DNA of 64,000 nucleotides. Source: Calamus simplicifolius (taxonomy: Eukaryota > Streptophyta > Magnoliopsida > Arecales > Arecaceae). A program made the translations under genes and the position numbers. The DNA lies in NCBI GenBank assembly GCA_900491605.1, contig UESW01004360.1:209986-273985 (forward strand), in the 5' to 3' direction. Of this stretch, positions 32,885-44,904 are shown piece after piece. Position 1 is the first letter of the stretch. Every line of letters begins with the position of its first letter. The notes under the pieces were generated by a model. It made no database searches, was not told the origin of the DNA, and worked only from the letters and a program-made list of their open reading frames with translations.

Positions 32885-34600
32885 CCTTAAAGAAAGGGTA
32901 AGAGTCGTCGGTTGCGCCAATCAACGCAATCATTTCAATCCGGTTTGATAAAACAATGCAATAATAAAAACTCAATTAGAAGAGATCCATCCATGCGACA
33001 TCAAAGAGAAGATCGTGATAGCGAGAAGACAATGCTCTTCTTGTACATGACAATTGGCCATTTTGAAGGCTATTTCATAATTTTCTATAATAAAACAGGT
33101 GGATTACACTCTCTTTTCCTCTCATGAAAATAAAGAACGGCGTTGAATTGCATATGCGCTCAAACATGCACGATTCATTGTGGGTTTAAATTGTAGTCAT
33201 AATTCATCTTACTACGACCTTTACCTAAGTCACCATCAGAAAAGATTTCTTTTGTATGCAGAGCAGCTTCTCTTGAGGAAGCTTCCCCTGAACTTAAAAG
33301 CATGCATGCACCTCTTCCATAGCGTTGCAAATGCTAGGAATGAATATATCAAACCCAGTCTTACTCTGGATCCCGGCACTAAACAGATCTATGGTGTGGT
33401 GCCATAGCTATTCACCATGAGCTCCTAAACGGTATAAATGGTATTTTTCTCACTTCCTAGGAAAGTATGTGATAAAACAACATGAAGACACTTTAAGAAA
33501 ATCCATTTCTCAAACTTAAACTTCCTTTCCATGGCCAGCCCAAATAATTTTAAAAATCTACTTTCCAAAACCCTCCTATCTATGTACTTCTCACGAATAC
33601 ATTTCCCAAGCATGATCTTTTCATTTTACAGCATTCCAAGTAGTAACTAAAAATACACAAAAATAGGCAGTCCCGAGTAGTTACTAGAAATACAAGAAGC
33701 AGGCAGTGCAGGAGAAACTGTGCACCTTACTCTATGGCTGCGGGCCGGTAGGGAACTTCAGGGCTTTGCACACCTCCAACTTGGAGTGGAAGCCACATGC
33801 GGTGGGTGACATTGATCAGATTCCAGACTCAAGCAAAAGGGTCTAGCAATTCATTAATTTAGCGTAAACAGTGGCCACTTGCCTTTTCTATAGCAATTCT
33901 CGCTCAGAATGGAAAATGTAACTTTTATCCTTCAATCGTTCAGAGAAAAATGAAGCAAGGCAAAATTGGACTTAGATTTAGAGAGACCGCTAATTGGTTT
34001 GTGGTAATTCATATAACAAAGATTGCACAAGCATCAAGCCAGGCATCAAGAAGCGTACAGCCATAGCCTACCCATGCCATCAGCTCCTGTTGATGGAGTT
34101 AGGGAAATACATACATAAGAAGTTGCAGACAGAGACTGGCATTAGATAATAAATGCAGCTTTGGCACAGATCAAGAAAAAAAAAAAAACAGCTTGAGTAC
34201 AAAAATAACAGGGAAGTCTACCTTCTTGGCAAATACAGTTAGGAAAAAAAAGTTGGAGAATGCAGGTTCAAATCGTTTGAAAGTACCATTGAGGCAAATT
34301 TTTAAACCACCACCAATGAACAAGTTAAAAGGTGGGGAGGAAGAAACTATACATATAATCAATAGAGTACCAAGAAAATGTCACTAAGGAGAATCAAGGA
34401 TATTGGATGTCCATATCATCCATGTCAAAAGACATGAGGAAGAAATGACTAGCATACTGGCCATGGATGCTCTAGCAGCAATTGGTTAAGAATCAACTTC
34501 AGGCAACTACATTCAGAGATGCACCAACTAGTGACATCTAAAGGAAAGACCCACTAATGGGGCATCTCATGACCATACTATATCTTGTACTAACTAATAA
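32885..34600. other. Sequence between the LINE and the BEACH-type pseudogene
   Basis: No convincing coding sequence was seen. Given the minus-strand direction of the neighbouring pseudogene, its lost 3' exons would be expected here, but I could not find them. Confidence 0.45.
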
Positions 34601-37600
34601 GCATGTGCTAATGTCATCATGACCACAAAGGATATGGAAGGGGCTTTCAACGATGACATAATCTTTAGATCTACCCCTATATGCTTGCTAAACCATGATT
34701 GTCGTATCATAACTTCCAGTAGCAAGGATACTTCCATCAGATGACACTACAACATCAAGGAACTTCAATCAGGTAAACAATAACTGAATGCAATAGTTGT
34801 CTATGCACAAATCAAAGACTGAGGTATTCAACAAAACAATAGTCAGTGTATAATTAACTCATGATATAAAACTGAATTAGCTCCTAATGTGAAATAAAAT
34901 AATAGTTGAGAATTGAGATGGATGGATGAAAGAATCATTTCATCTAGACCTTCAAATGAGTACTCGAGCACCTAAGTTTTTAATAAAGATCCAAAGAAAT
35001 TAAGATAAATTGCCCTATTGAAGCAAAAGAATGTCAAAACAAATAACAAAATTTGATTGGACAGAATATACCCTTGAAAATCTTGGCACTTGGTACGTGA
35101 AATGCCAAGGAACTCTATGTCTGCTTCATGAAGAACATTGAGTAGGGAGTTGTGAGAGTTCTATATTATGTAATCATTCTAGATGATACTAGCATGTTTC
35201 AGGAAAATCTGTGAATTCAGATACTATTGTTCGACAAAATCCCTAGTTCGGCATGAGTTTTATGAAACCAAGATCATATTGATGAAACACAAAGCTTAGA
35301 TTTATTTTTGAAATTAGCATTGTTCAAGGAAAGGAAATACAGAATGTTTAATGAAGGAAATCTTGTAATAATAATCAGATTGGTCTTGCAGCTAACCATG
35401 ATGAGGTTTATATTTCCAGTTGGTGAAAATGATGAAAAGCTGGCCTTCTTAGACTGGAAGTGGCTGCTGCACCCTGCGACTATCAACAAGTTTTCTGTAG
35501 CAGCTATCACCATGCAGCAGGCAGGTTTCAGTATGCACTTCCATATATGCTGTCTGAAATAGCAGAATGGACATTCCACTTCCCTGCAACATATGCACTC
35601 TTTTATCATGACGGTATGAACATAAGATTTCTTTGGAGTTCAAGACATCGATATTTGATGTAGCTTGGTAGTTAATTTAAAGTATTCAAATTTAGCTTTT
35701 GATGACGAAGATAGTAAAGAGGCAGGTTTTGTTGACTCCTAACTTCACATATGGTTTGACTTAGAGGTATGGAGAACTATCATCCCGTTAGATGACAGGT
35801 GGTACATGCAAAATAAAAGCAACAGATCAGGAGGCTAGCTGATGGGTTGCATATGATCCGTAACAGACGCTGCACAATCCTTCCATCATTTACGGGTACT
35901 ACTTGGAAGCTATCATCCCAATTGTCACATAAGGTCAAATAGTTTTCATTAAGATTTTGCATTGTTGCCAGGCAGTCTTCCAAATTCAATATTTTCAGCC
36001 AATTTTTCAAGGGGGGAGAACATCAAAACCGGTGCCAAAAAAGGGTTCCCAGACAAGGAAGAAGATAATATTATCAGAAAATACTCGAATGTATTTACTT
36101 ACTAATAGTATAATTATCATATTGAACAGGAGAACTGATAATATTGCATCACAGCAAAAACTCGATAGTTAAGTAATCAATGATCAAAACCTGGGATCCA
36201 GAAAATGTAAAGTTTCCATTGGACTCCAATTGTGTTGTCAACCACAATTTTATTGACAGGGTTTGTCCTTGGTTCACCATGACAAAATTTGAGTCCAACA
36301 AACCAATAGAAAGTATAGCAGACGGGGGATTAGTAGCATTAGAAGTAATGGAAGCCAATGTGATAGATGCAGGAGCAAAACATAAGGGCGGGGCAGTAGG
36401 AATTGGACGCCCTCTTCTTGGATGCTTTTTACGGAAAATTTGAATGGGTGCCATGTCAAAATTTGCAATCTGGTCTTCAATTGCAGTTCTTTGTAAAATA
36501 TCATCCATGTTCTCCAAGTCAACAGCACCCTCATAGGTTCAATAATAAAAAATATTTGCTGCCTGCAAACAAATATTACTTCCACAAAATTAAAAACTTA
36601 CCCTACTAGAAGTTCAGAGTATTGAAGAAAGACAAAAGTCATTACACCACAGCAGGCTAACCGCATTGCTTGTAACCAAACACCAAATCAATCCAGTGAT
36701 GGAGAATAGAACTCACATATTCACTCTCCAGGGCTTCTTGATTCCTATGTATGAATTCTTCAGGAGAGCCCTGTCACAATGATTTCAAATCCATAAGAAA
36801 AAAGATGAAAAAGAAAAGAAAAGAAAAGAAAGACTAACTAATTATCCGTTGGTGTGATGCCCTAAGAAGGTTGTCATTCCATGTGTAATATACTTCATCA
36901 AGCATTAATGGGATGTCGTTCCCCCACTCCATGCATATAGTGGATACTACTTATGTTAGCACGAGATATCTAACACAATATTAGGAACCTAAGAATTGCA
37001 GGATGGTAGAGAACTCCCTAGCTTGCTTAGGCAATCAATGGAGAATGTTACTTGCTCCTATAAATAGTCACATCTAGGGAATATATTTTATCATATTCAG
37101 ACAGAAAGACTGATCGATATTAGGCTACCACCAAGCTTGAAGTGTAGTTGATGTATATAGTGAAGCTACCAGTACAAAAAAGGACTTTGATCCGTGTGCT
37201 TTAAGGTGAGGCTTGTAAACATGGAAGTGACTGTATTTGCAAAGGAGGGGATTCAGAGATGTACCACAGTGAAGGATGTGAAATGTCTCATATGAACTGG
37301 CTTGAGTATCACAAGATGATGGAATGAAGTAGATCATAGTTTGACTTCAAGGTTAAGTATTGTAACAAAAAAAAGGATGAGATTTAGCCTTGCTCTATTT
37401 AAACAGAAGGCCACAAGGCAATAAATTGAAATTTAGGCAATTAACTCAATGAGATTGTGATCATCCACAAGACTTGGCAAAGGTAGGGTCCATGTCACGA
37501 TGTGCGCGCACATGCATGTATGAGAGAAGTACAAGATATACTGAACATGTTTACTTATTAGATGCATATTAATGCTTGCATAGCTTGTCATCCATGCTAA

Positions 37601-37792
37601 TAATACATATACCTTTGCCCATGGTGGGAGAACAACATCACCAAAGGGTTCATCGTCTTGCTTCACACCAAGGTGATAAGAATTTGAATGGACAAGAAAA
37701 TCAGGCATACAAAAGAATCCAGGTATAAGTTCCTTCACTTGTATTGAACAAGCAATTGTGATATGTGCCTTCAATGCTTTGGAAAAGACAGT
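34600..37792 (-). pseudogene. BEACH/WD40 protein (BCHC-type) pseudogene, partial
   Basis: Minus-strand exons with GT-AG borders match the C-terminal half of plant BEACH domain proteins, large membrane-traffic scaffolds. 37792-37613 (RLFQSIEGTYHNC, then KELIPGFFCMPDFLV and DVVLPPWAK) has a 5-nt deletion. 36770 to about 36648 (SPEEFIHRNQEALESEYVSS, HHWIDLVFGYKQ) has a TAG replacing a usual Lys at 36657-36659. 36562-36191 (AANIFYY, then AIEDQIANF, QIFRKKHPRRG, IKLWLTTQLESNGNFTF) has a TGA at 36539-36541. About 36030-35860 (EPFFGTGFDVL, then AENIEFGR, SFQVVPVNDGRIVQ) has a lost acceptor AG and indels. About 34760-34600 carries a WD40 blade (SSDGSILATGSYDTTIMV, YRGRSKD) with TAG for Trp at 34688-34690. 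The BEACH core and later WD repeats were not found. Clearly non-functional. Confidence 0.82.
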
Positions 37793-38406
37793 CTGCATGA
37801 TCAATATGTGACTAACATTTACACACGTAAGGATTATATGAAGAAATAAAACAAAATTCAGACTAGGAGTATTTAGTTACAGTGCAGTGCAGAGCAGCAA
37901 AAGGTTCTAGCTTAAGCAGGTAATAAATCACAATGCCAATGCTGATAGGATCCAATCTTGGAATTTCATTTAGACCAGTTTTTCTACATCAATCTAAATC
38001 TTGACTTAATCTTCATCGGTACCATATCTAAGATCTCCAACCAGGATCAGCCCTTTTTTTTTATATATCTTTACATGTTTCCACTAATGAAGATTTGAAA
38101 TTTATCATCAGGACAGCTTCATAGTTCTTCAACCATGTCAAAAAGCATAAAATCGAAATTGCATCATAAGTGATCATGTGCTCTCTTAGAGGCACTTCCA
38201 TGCATTTCATCCACCTCTATGCATGATCATATATAATGGAACAGATTCAGCATGGCCAGCATAAGCATGCTCTGATGCATGTGTGCATGAACTTCTAAAA
38301 TACAGCCTATATGATTATTTAGTTACCCATCCAATTCATTCAATCAACCTATAAGCCATTTTGCCGGACAAACTAAAGTATATGTATTAGCAAATTCATT
38401 TGGTAC

Positions 38407-38510
38407 CATTATGGTCAAAAGAATTGAATGGAAGCAGATCTGAATTAAATCCCAGGACAAAACTTGACTGCTGGCTTTCTCCTCTTTGTGGATTCCATGC
38501 AATGGATGCC
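38407..38510 (-). pseudogene. SEH1-like nucleoporin pseudogene, downstream exon (left of element B)
   Basis: This minus-strand exon starts after an AG acceptor (38511-38512) and reads ASIAWNPQRGESQQSSFVLG and FNSDLLPFNS. That matches the middle of plant SEH1 (WD40 subunit of the Nup107-160 nuclear pore complex) as I recall it. A GT donor follows at 38406-38405. The last few codons (SFDHN) diverge from the expected SSKIWEF. The preceding exons lie at 53.6-57.3 kb, on the far side of the 14-kb element B. Later exons were not found. Confidence 0.75.
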
Positions 38511-38642
38511 CTGCACATGATGGTTTCCAAATCTTGAAACTAAGTCAATCATATTCTGGAACTATGCCTGCCAGCAAAGGAATTGCAAACATTATTCAGA
38601 CCCTAAAAAAGAAGAACACGCACACACAAAACAAAACAAAAC

Positions 38643-39690
38643 TGTTGCCGTAGAAATCCGTTCTCCGACTCAAGCATGGCCCACCTCTGGAACCAGTCCC
38701 TCGTCTGTGGACCTGCAAGACAGTCCTCACGCAGCAAGTGTTGGGGATGGCCCTCTGCGGAAGACCCTCCGACGTCCAAGTCAATGGAGATTCATAGCAA
38801 GCAGATATAAGGAGAAGGCTCTCGCAGAAGAGTCCCTCAAGAATGGCCTCTCGAGGAACCGGGAGCTCTGTTTGAGCTTTAATGGAGTTTTTTCAGTGAG
38901 AGAGTGAGCGTACTTGGAAGACTTCAGGACAGGGTATATAGGTTGCCGATATAATGGCAAACAACTACCTGATTTCTCGGACATGTCATAGGGAATCAAA
39001 AACCATCATGATTCGAATCTGATTCGAATCAAATTTGTTATGAGACCGGTAGCTTTCGAATCCGGTTAGCTAGAGAATCAATGGCTAGAGAAGCTAGCTG
39101 ATGCTTTGAGATTCAGTGCCTTATAGGTTCTAGACCACGTTTAGTATTATTAGCTTTTTCCTCCACTTGAACGGTCGAAGACCCACGTGATTGAAATCTT
39201 ACCGGATTATCATGAATTTGAATTTTTCCGCACTTGGTTATGCAGAGATTCAGGGGTACCTCGGCCTAGCCGAGGTATGGGAATAGCTCGGTCTCGCCGA
39301 GGTATGAGCATAGCTTGATCTAGCCGAGGTATGAAGGCAGCTCGGTCTTGCCGAGGTATGAGCATAGCTCGGTTTGGCCGATGTATGAAGGCGGCTCAAT
39401 CTTACCGAGGTATGAAGGTGGCTCGGTCTTGCCGAGGTATGAGCATAGCTCGGTCTGGCCGAAGTATAAAGGCGGCTCAGTCTTGCCGAGGTATGAGTAT
39501 AGCTCGGTCTAGCCGAGGTATGAAGGCGGCTCGGTCTTGCCGAGGCATAAGGGTACTTCGGTTCTGCTGAGGTATATCAGCCTTATTCTTTTCTGGATGT
39601 GACAGCTGGCGGATCAGAAATCAAAAGTGATCTCAACCTTTTTGTTGCGTGCACGAATATTGACATGACGATAATTTTACACCCTCATCA
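38643..39690 (-). repeat. 3' LTR of element B
   Basis: The plus strand starts TGTTGCCGTAGAAATCCG and ends ACACCCTCATCA. A minus-strand TATA motif lies in CCTATATACC (about 38933-38942). The hairpin array occupies 39255-39580. Confidence 0.88.
39255..39580. repeat. Hairpin array in the 3' LTR of element B
   Basis: Units of about 27 bp (often pairing into about 54 bp) occur, such as GCTCGGTCTTGCCGAGGTAT and GAGCATAGCTCGGTCTGGCC. Most contain CTCGG-N5-CCGAG with a 5-bp stem and 5-nt loop. About twelve stems were counted. Confidence 0.88.
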
Positions 39691-39701
39691 CATGCCCTCC
39701 A

Positions 39702-39737
39702 CTCCCTAGTCCGAAATGTAAGTTCGGGCATAGGGAG
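39702..39737. repeat. 36-bp imperfect palindrome beside the purine tract of element B
   Basis: Outer stem CTCCCTA/TAGGGAG with partial inner pairing. Same length and position relative to the LTR as 23792-23827 in element A. Confidence 0.75.
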
Positions 39738-40100
39738 TAGAGTCTCAGATGGCTTCATTCAGATAGAAGAATTCGAAGAGGCGCGCAATGATGGTTTCAT
39801 AAATGCCGCATCGCCGCTTCATCATTTTTCTCGATGGATGAAGCGGAAATCCTCCGTTTCTTGTGAACAACGATTGGGGGAGCAACACATGGCAAGTCCC
39901 GACGCTTAAGGTATCCGAGCTGACGATTCGGAAATTTAGGGATTCCCGCTGATGATGCGTTGCTCTTCTGCCAGGATAGTTTAAAAAGGGGGTTGGGAGG
40001 AGTTATCCCTATCGCATTATCTTCTTGCTTCTTCTCCAAAGGTTCGCTCCTTCATATTCTTGTGATCCCATTTGAAGCTTGTTCTTCTTAACTTGGAAAT

Positions 40101-43006
40101 ATGAAGGGCCCGAGTAACGTGGCATTTGTGATGACTTTGGAGGACTTGGACAGAGTTCGCCGAAGGTACAGGGTTCCTCAGGACGTCGCTCTATGGTTAC
40201 CGAAACCTGAACAGAGGGTTTTAGAGCAGCCAGGACGTGGGATCTTCCTTTATGAAGATAGGTTGAGAGCGGGTCTCCGATTCCCCATTCACCCGTTGGT
40301 GAGGGAGATAATGAGGTTTTACAACATATGTCCGACAATGGTGGCTCCAAATAGTTGGCGCAACATCGTTGGATTCATATCGATGTGCAGCCGCACCGAG
40401 TTGACGGCGACGCTCTTCATGTTCCGGGTCTGCTACAGCTTGGTCTCCGGAAGGAGCTCTGAATGGCTTTACATTGGGCCTCAGAAGTCGTTCAAAATGA
40501 TATTAGACAATCCATCCTCCATAAAGGAATGAAAATCCTGATTCTTCATTGTTGAAGGGAACATCGGTTCTGATTTTCCCAGGGTATGGACGAATTATGC
40601 TAAGGATTCGGAAGCTCACCTAGAGCTGTGTCGCAGCGGCCAGATATTCTCGGCTAGCGATCTCTTGGCAGAGGATGCCCTTTTTGCCGCCGGGCTTAGC
40701 TCTGTCGACCCCCAAGGTAGGTTTTTGTTCTCTCCCCATATTAGTTATATCTTGACGATTTTGTCATAGGCTAAGCTATCTTCTGTTATGTCTGCAGCCG
40801 AGAGGTTGGAGTTCATGAACCAGATGAAGGAGGAGCTAGGTAAGCGCTAGAGGGGCTCCGGCTCTGAGAGACGCAAGTCTGAGAAGAAGCCTCGTCTTTC
40901 TAAATTGCGCTCAAAGGAGACGAAGCGAATCAAGACTGGCTGGCAATCCTCAGCACCAAAGGAGAAGAAGATGGCAGTGCCAGCGGCAGAGGATAAGTCC
41001 CCTCCGTTAGAGGGGGAACCAATGGTAAAGGAGGGGCAGGTGGTCGAAGATAGGCCGGCGATTGAGGGAGAGATCATCGAGGCACCCCACTCACCAATAA
41101 TGGTGATACTGGATGACTCGGATGGGACGCCGCCGACCGGTTCGATAGCCCCTCTACCCGAAGATGAAGAACCGTGCCTGGAGAGGGCTAGCAGCCCTAA
41201 ATCACCCTTCACTCACGAAGGGGAGCCCTTAACTCTGATCAAGGAGGTGAGGGGAGTGGACATAGATGCTGAGGCACAAAGGAGGCTCCCATCGAGGAAT
41301 ATCCTCCCGAAGGACCGAGGGAGATCGAGGAGGAGGCCGAGGTGTTGAAGGGGATGGAGGAAGTGGAGCAGAGGCCCATAGGTCAAGAAGAGCTTTTAGA
41401 GAAGGAAGAAATCCGGAGTGAGAATTCCCCAATAGAGGTATCGGAAGGAAAAGGCAAGCAAGTCAAAATTTTTCGAGCTAAAGCCTCCCACATTGAAGCC
41501 CTAGCTAAAGAAGCGAGGCGAACCGAGGTTCCTCGAACCAAGACCTCACAAATTAATCCTCTAGCGCTAAGTTCGCTTAACCCAGATATTGATGAGACTG
41601 TGGCCGCACTAATGCGGTATGTTTTATATGAGGGATGACCCTTTGACTGAGGAGGACATTGTTTTTGCAGCATTTGGGCATGATGGCCTGCCGAGCGATA
41701 TCGAGTTTCTTTCTGAGATCGACAACCACACGCTTACCAAGATAGCGTCAGCATACACATCCCGAGTAAGTAGGAACCTTTAAACATTCCACTTTTAAAG
41801 AGTAGTTCAATCCAATCTTACCATTGGAAGTTTACCTGCAGAGCACTATCATAACGAGGTCGCTGTGCCATCGTCTGAAGCTAGTCGCGGGGGCCAGCGC
41901 TCAAGCTAGGAGGAGGTCACCAACCTTCAGGAAAGGGTGGGATCAACCGACAAACTTTCTAAAGCTTTGAGTGTGGCTCAGGCGAACGTTGAGAAATTAG
42001 AGCATGCCTAGCAAATCGCTCTGGAGCGAGCGTCCAGATTCCAAGCTGAAGCCAATGAGCTCAGAGGGGCTCGCGATTTAGTTGACAAGGCTTGGTCGGA
42101 GTTACTGCAGTGTAAGTCCGAGCATGCTCGGAAGGTAGAGTCCTTGAAGAAGCTCTTCGATGAGAAGTGGAACAATGCTCATAGGCGTTTCGCCAATGAG
42201 AGAAGCAGCTTAAATAAGAGGCTCGACGAGAAGTAAAGAAGATATCAGCGGCAACAAGATCAGATTGCCGACCTAAACAAAAGGCTTGCTGAGGAGGTAA
42301 ACAGATCCAGGTGATATCACGATCAAATTGTCAAACTCACTACTGATCTCGCTCAATCTCAGCTAGAGGTAGAAGAGAGGTAATCGAGGGTCAATGACCT
42401 CAAGGAGAGGATACACCAGTACAAAGATGACAAGTTGAAGGCCATCGATAAAATTCAGGAGCTGAATGCTAAGATGTCTCGGCGAGAAGAGGAGGTATAG
42501 CATCTCCTTGCTTCTTTTCACATTTTTTTCTCCTTTAATTATTATTATTCTGATTGATTTTTTGTCCCCAGGTGAGTAGGATGGGTTCTGAAGTTCAAAA
42601 CCAATTTAAAACTTTGAGAAGGAGTTGGCCTCGAGTCATCAGAGATGGTTTCGAACTGGACGGTCAGGTGGCCGAAGCCAAACAACAAGCTGCTCTGGCT
42701 GTGGAGGAATATAAAAATTTCACTCGATTTTTGGATGAGCACAAGGCAGCTTGTGCTGATGCGTTCCAGTACGGGAAGGAGGAAACGCGGGCGAAGATAT
42801 ATCCAGAATTGGATCTCTCATTTCTCGGACACCGGGGACCGAGCTATCTGCCGAAACCGAGTAGAAAGAGATCCCGGATGTTGATCTTGAAGCTGTTCTT
42901 AGTGCCTGCCGAGTCACGGATCCAGAAGTCGATAGCCGAGGGGAGAAAGGTCATCGGCATATTGCCGAAGAACTCGAGGCTCCTCTTTCGGCTACGTTCG
43001 AAGTGA
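40101..43006 (+). pseudogene. Antisense multi-exon Transposase_28-like gene of element B
   Basis: Exon 1 (40101-40716) starts MKGPSNVAFVMTLEDLD, with RYRVPQDVALWLP, MRFYNICPTMVAPNSWRN and GPQKSFKMILDNPSSIKE. At 40530-40532 a TGA replaces the Trp seen in element A; the domain goes on (NIGSDFPRVWTNYAKDSEAH). Intron 1 is 40717-40797. Exon 2 (40798-41765) is acidic and disordered, with a stop (TAG) near 40848 and frame changes. Intron 2 is 41766-41842. Exon 3 (41843-42494) is coiled coil with several stops. Intron 3 is 42495-42571. Exon 4 (42572-43006) has FLDEHKAACADAFQYGKEET, matching the C-terminal motif of element A. Function unknown. The gene runs opposite to pol, between pol and the 3' LTR. 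Confidence 0.78.
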
Positions 43007-43339
43007 ATCAAGCAAGCCATCCCCCAATGCCACCAGAGATACCCACGAGGCTGAGCCTGAGCTTTGAATACTGTCTTTGTAATTTTTTTTTCTTTTTCTT
43101 GTAATTGAGGGAGACTCGATAAAGCCTCATCTTGCCATATCACTATGAATGAATCTTCAGTTTTATATTTTTCCTTGTCTAAGCTTTATGCTAAAACAAT
43201 CTATTTAGCTTGCATGTGGCTTACCAAAACTCGGCTTATTATAAGGCCAAGTAAATGAACCAACTCTTAGAAAATTTTTGATTACTTTGTTGAAGTTGAA
43301 GGAATCACTCGATCCTGTCGAGGCTGACCCGACCAAATC

Positions 43340-43825
43340 CATCGGAGTAGACCATTGCTCGGCCTTTCCAAAGTAAAGGGGATAGTTTGGCTTTGCTAAA
43401 GCAAAGATAATAGCTCAGCTTTGGCCGAAACAAAAGGATGGTTTGGTTTTGTCGAAGTAAAGATAATAGCTCGGCTTTGGCCAAAACAAAGGGATGGTTC
43501 GGCTTTGCCGAAGTAAAGATAATAGCTCGGCTTTGGCCACAACAAAGGAATGGTTCGGCTTTGCCGAAGTAAAGATAATAGCTCGGCTTTGGCCGAAACA
43601 AAGGAATGGTTCGGTTTTGTCGAAGCAAGATAATAGCTCGGCTTTGGCCGAAGCAAAGGATGGTTCGGCGTTGCTGAAGTAAAAATAATAACTCGGCTTT
43701 GGCCAAAACAAAGGGATGGTTCGGCTTTGCCGAAGTAAAAATAATAGCTCAGCTTTGGCCGAGACAAAGGGATGGTTCGGCTTTGCCAAAGTAAAAATAA
43801 TAGCTCGGTTTTGGCCGAAATACAT
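43340..43825. repeat. ~55-bp tandem array with TTCGG-N5-CCGAA hairpins in element B
   Basis: Eight or so units contain GGTTCGGCTTTGCCGAAGTA and GATAATAGCTCGGCTTTGGC. Each unit carries two palindromes of 5-bp stem and 5-nt loop. It lies just past the 3' end of the antisense gene. The reading frames found within it are products of the repeat. Confidence 0.9.
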
Positions 43826-44184
43826 CTTTTTTTTTTCAGGGCATTTATTTCATAGTTAATGCCTTGTCTTTTCCGATGCGAGCTTGCTTTTCGTATAGCC
43901 AAGCATTCGATTGCTATTGGACCGCGTCCTTTTTCGTAGAAGGTTTCTCAATTTCATTCGTATTTTAAGGATTCGTGAACGATTCCTTGCATTTAAGATA
44001 TCTGATCCGAGATTGAGAGGAAATCTTCTGCCTTTTATTGTGGCATGAAAAATATCTCCAGTATACCTCGGGGAGTACCAAGTCTCGTTAAGGTATTGTC
44101 ATGTGGTCTCGAATGTGGCACGATTATGGCATCCTGAGTTTCGAAGTTTCCCCCTTCATTAATGGTTGCTTCCTGTTTAGTTTC

Positions 44185-44904
44185 TATAAAAAGGGGAGAG
44201 CAAAGGATGCCTAAGCATACTCGAGAAAGTCTTCTTACTTTGCGAGCAAAAAGAAACTTTCATGGCTTCTTTCACGCTGAAGTTGAGAGTTGTAAGATCG
44301 GATTTTTCCTTCGAGGTTTGGCCTGGCCCCGATGGTTGGGGTGATAAAAAAGCTGCTGGAAAGCAAGTCATCCTCAAGGAAGGAGTTATGGAGGTCATAT
44401 GCGAAGCGCAGAAGGGGAATAGAGGTTATATGGGAAGCGCACGCGGGCGCTTTCTATTTGGCCTCGTTCGCCCATTATGGAACCATAAAAGGCCACTGGA
44501 AATGCAATTGTTGATGGGTCATAGTTTCCACAGGCTTTCCGTCAACCATGGTAACCTTTATCGCCAAGCCTTTTCTTTCTGAGGTTTTTCATCTTCCATG
44601 GTGGCCCTCGGCCATGTCCCTGCATCCTAAGGAATTTCACACTCTGGAAAGCCGAAGGTAAGTTCCTTCAGGTTGCTTCTTTTTTCTATATCATTATCTG
44701 GCATTTCAGGGATCGAACCTCAATGAGTTGTCGTTTCCGATTTCTTCAAATCATTGGTGGAAGCTATGTCGAAGCAGTGTCGTTGGCCGAACTTGTTTGT
44801 TCAAACATTTTCTTTTATTCTCTATGTATTTTCTGTGTTGTAATGCACTTATAATGCCTTGCAAAAGGTTGTAACTTTTTGTAATGGATTATTATTGAAA
44901 TAAA
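44185..44904 (+). other. Possible small antisense transcription unit in element B
   Basis: A TATA box (TATAAAAA, 44185-44192) is followed after about 70 bp by an ORF at 44262-44582 (106 residues, MASFTLKLRVVRSDFSFEVW, unknown product). A T-rich region and a poly(A) signal AATAAA at 44899-44904 come next. It lies between two repeat arrays and runs antisense to pol. It might correspond to the second ORF of element A (19616-20128) by position, but the proteins do not look alike. Coding status is doubtful. Confidence 0.3.

Noticed and set aside
35274..35663. Overlapping frames near 35.3-35.6 kb as an exon
   Set aside because: Open on both strands, with no recognised similarity to BEACH or SEH1 exons and no clear splice borders.
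43305..43902. Overlapping minus-strand frames of 133-168 codons
   Set aside because: Three frames are open at once across a 55-bp repeat array with a repeated unit; the translation is periodic and not a protein.
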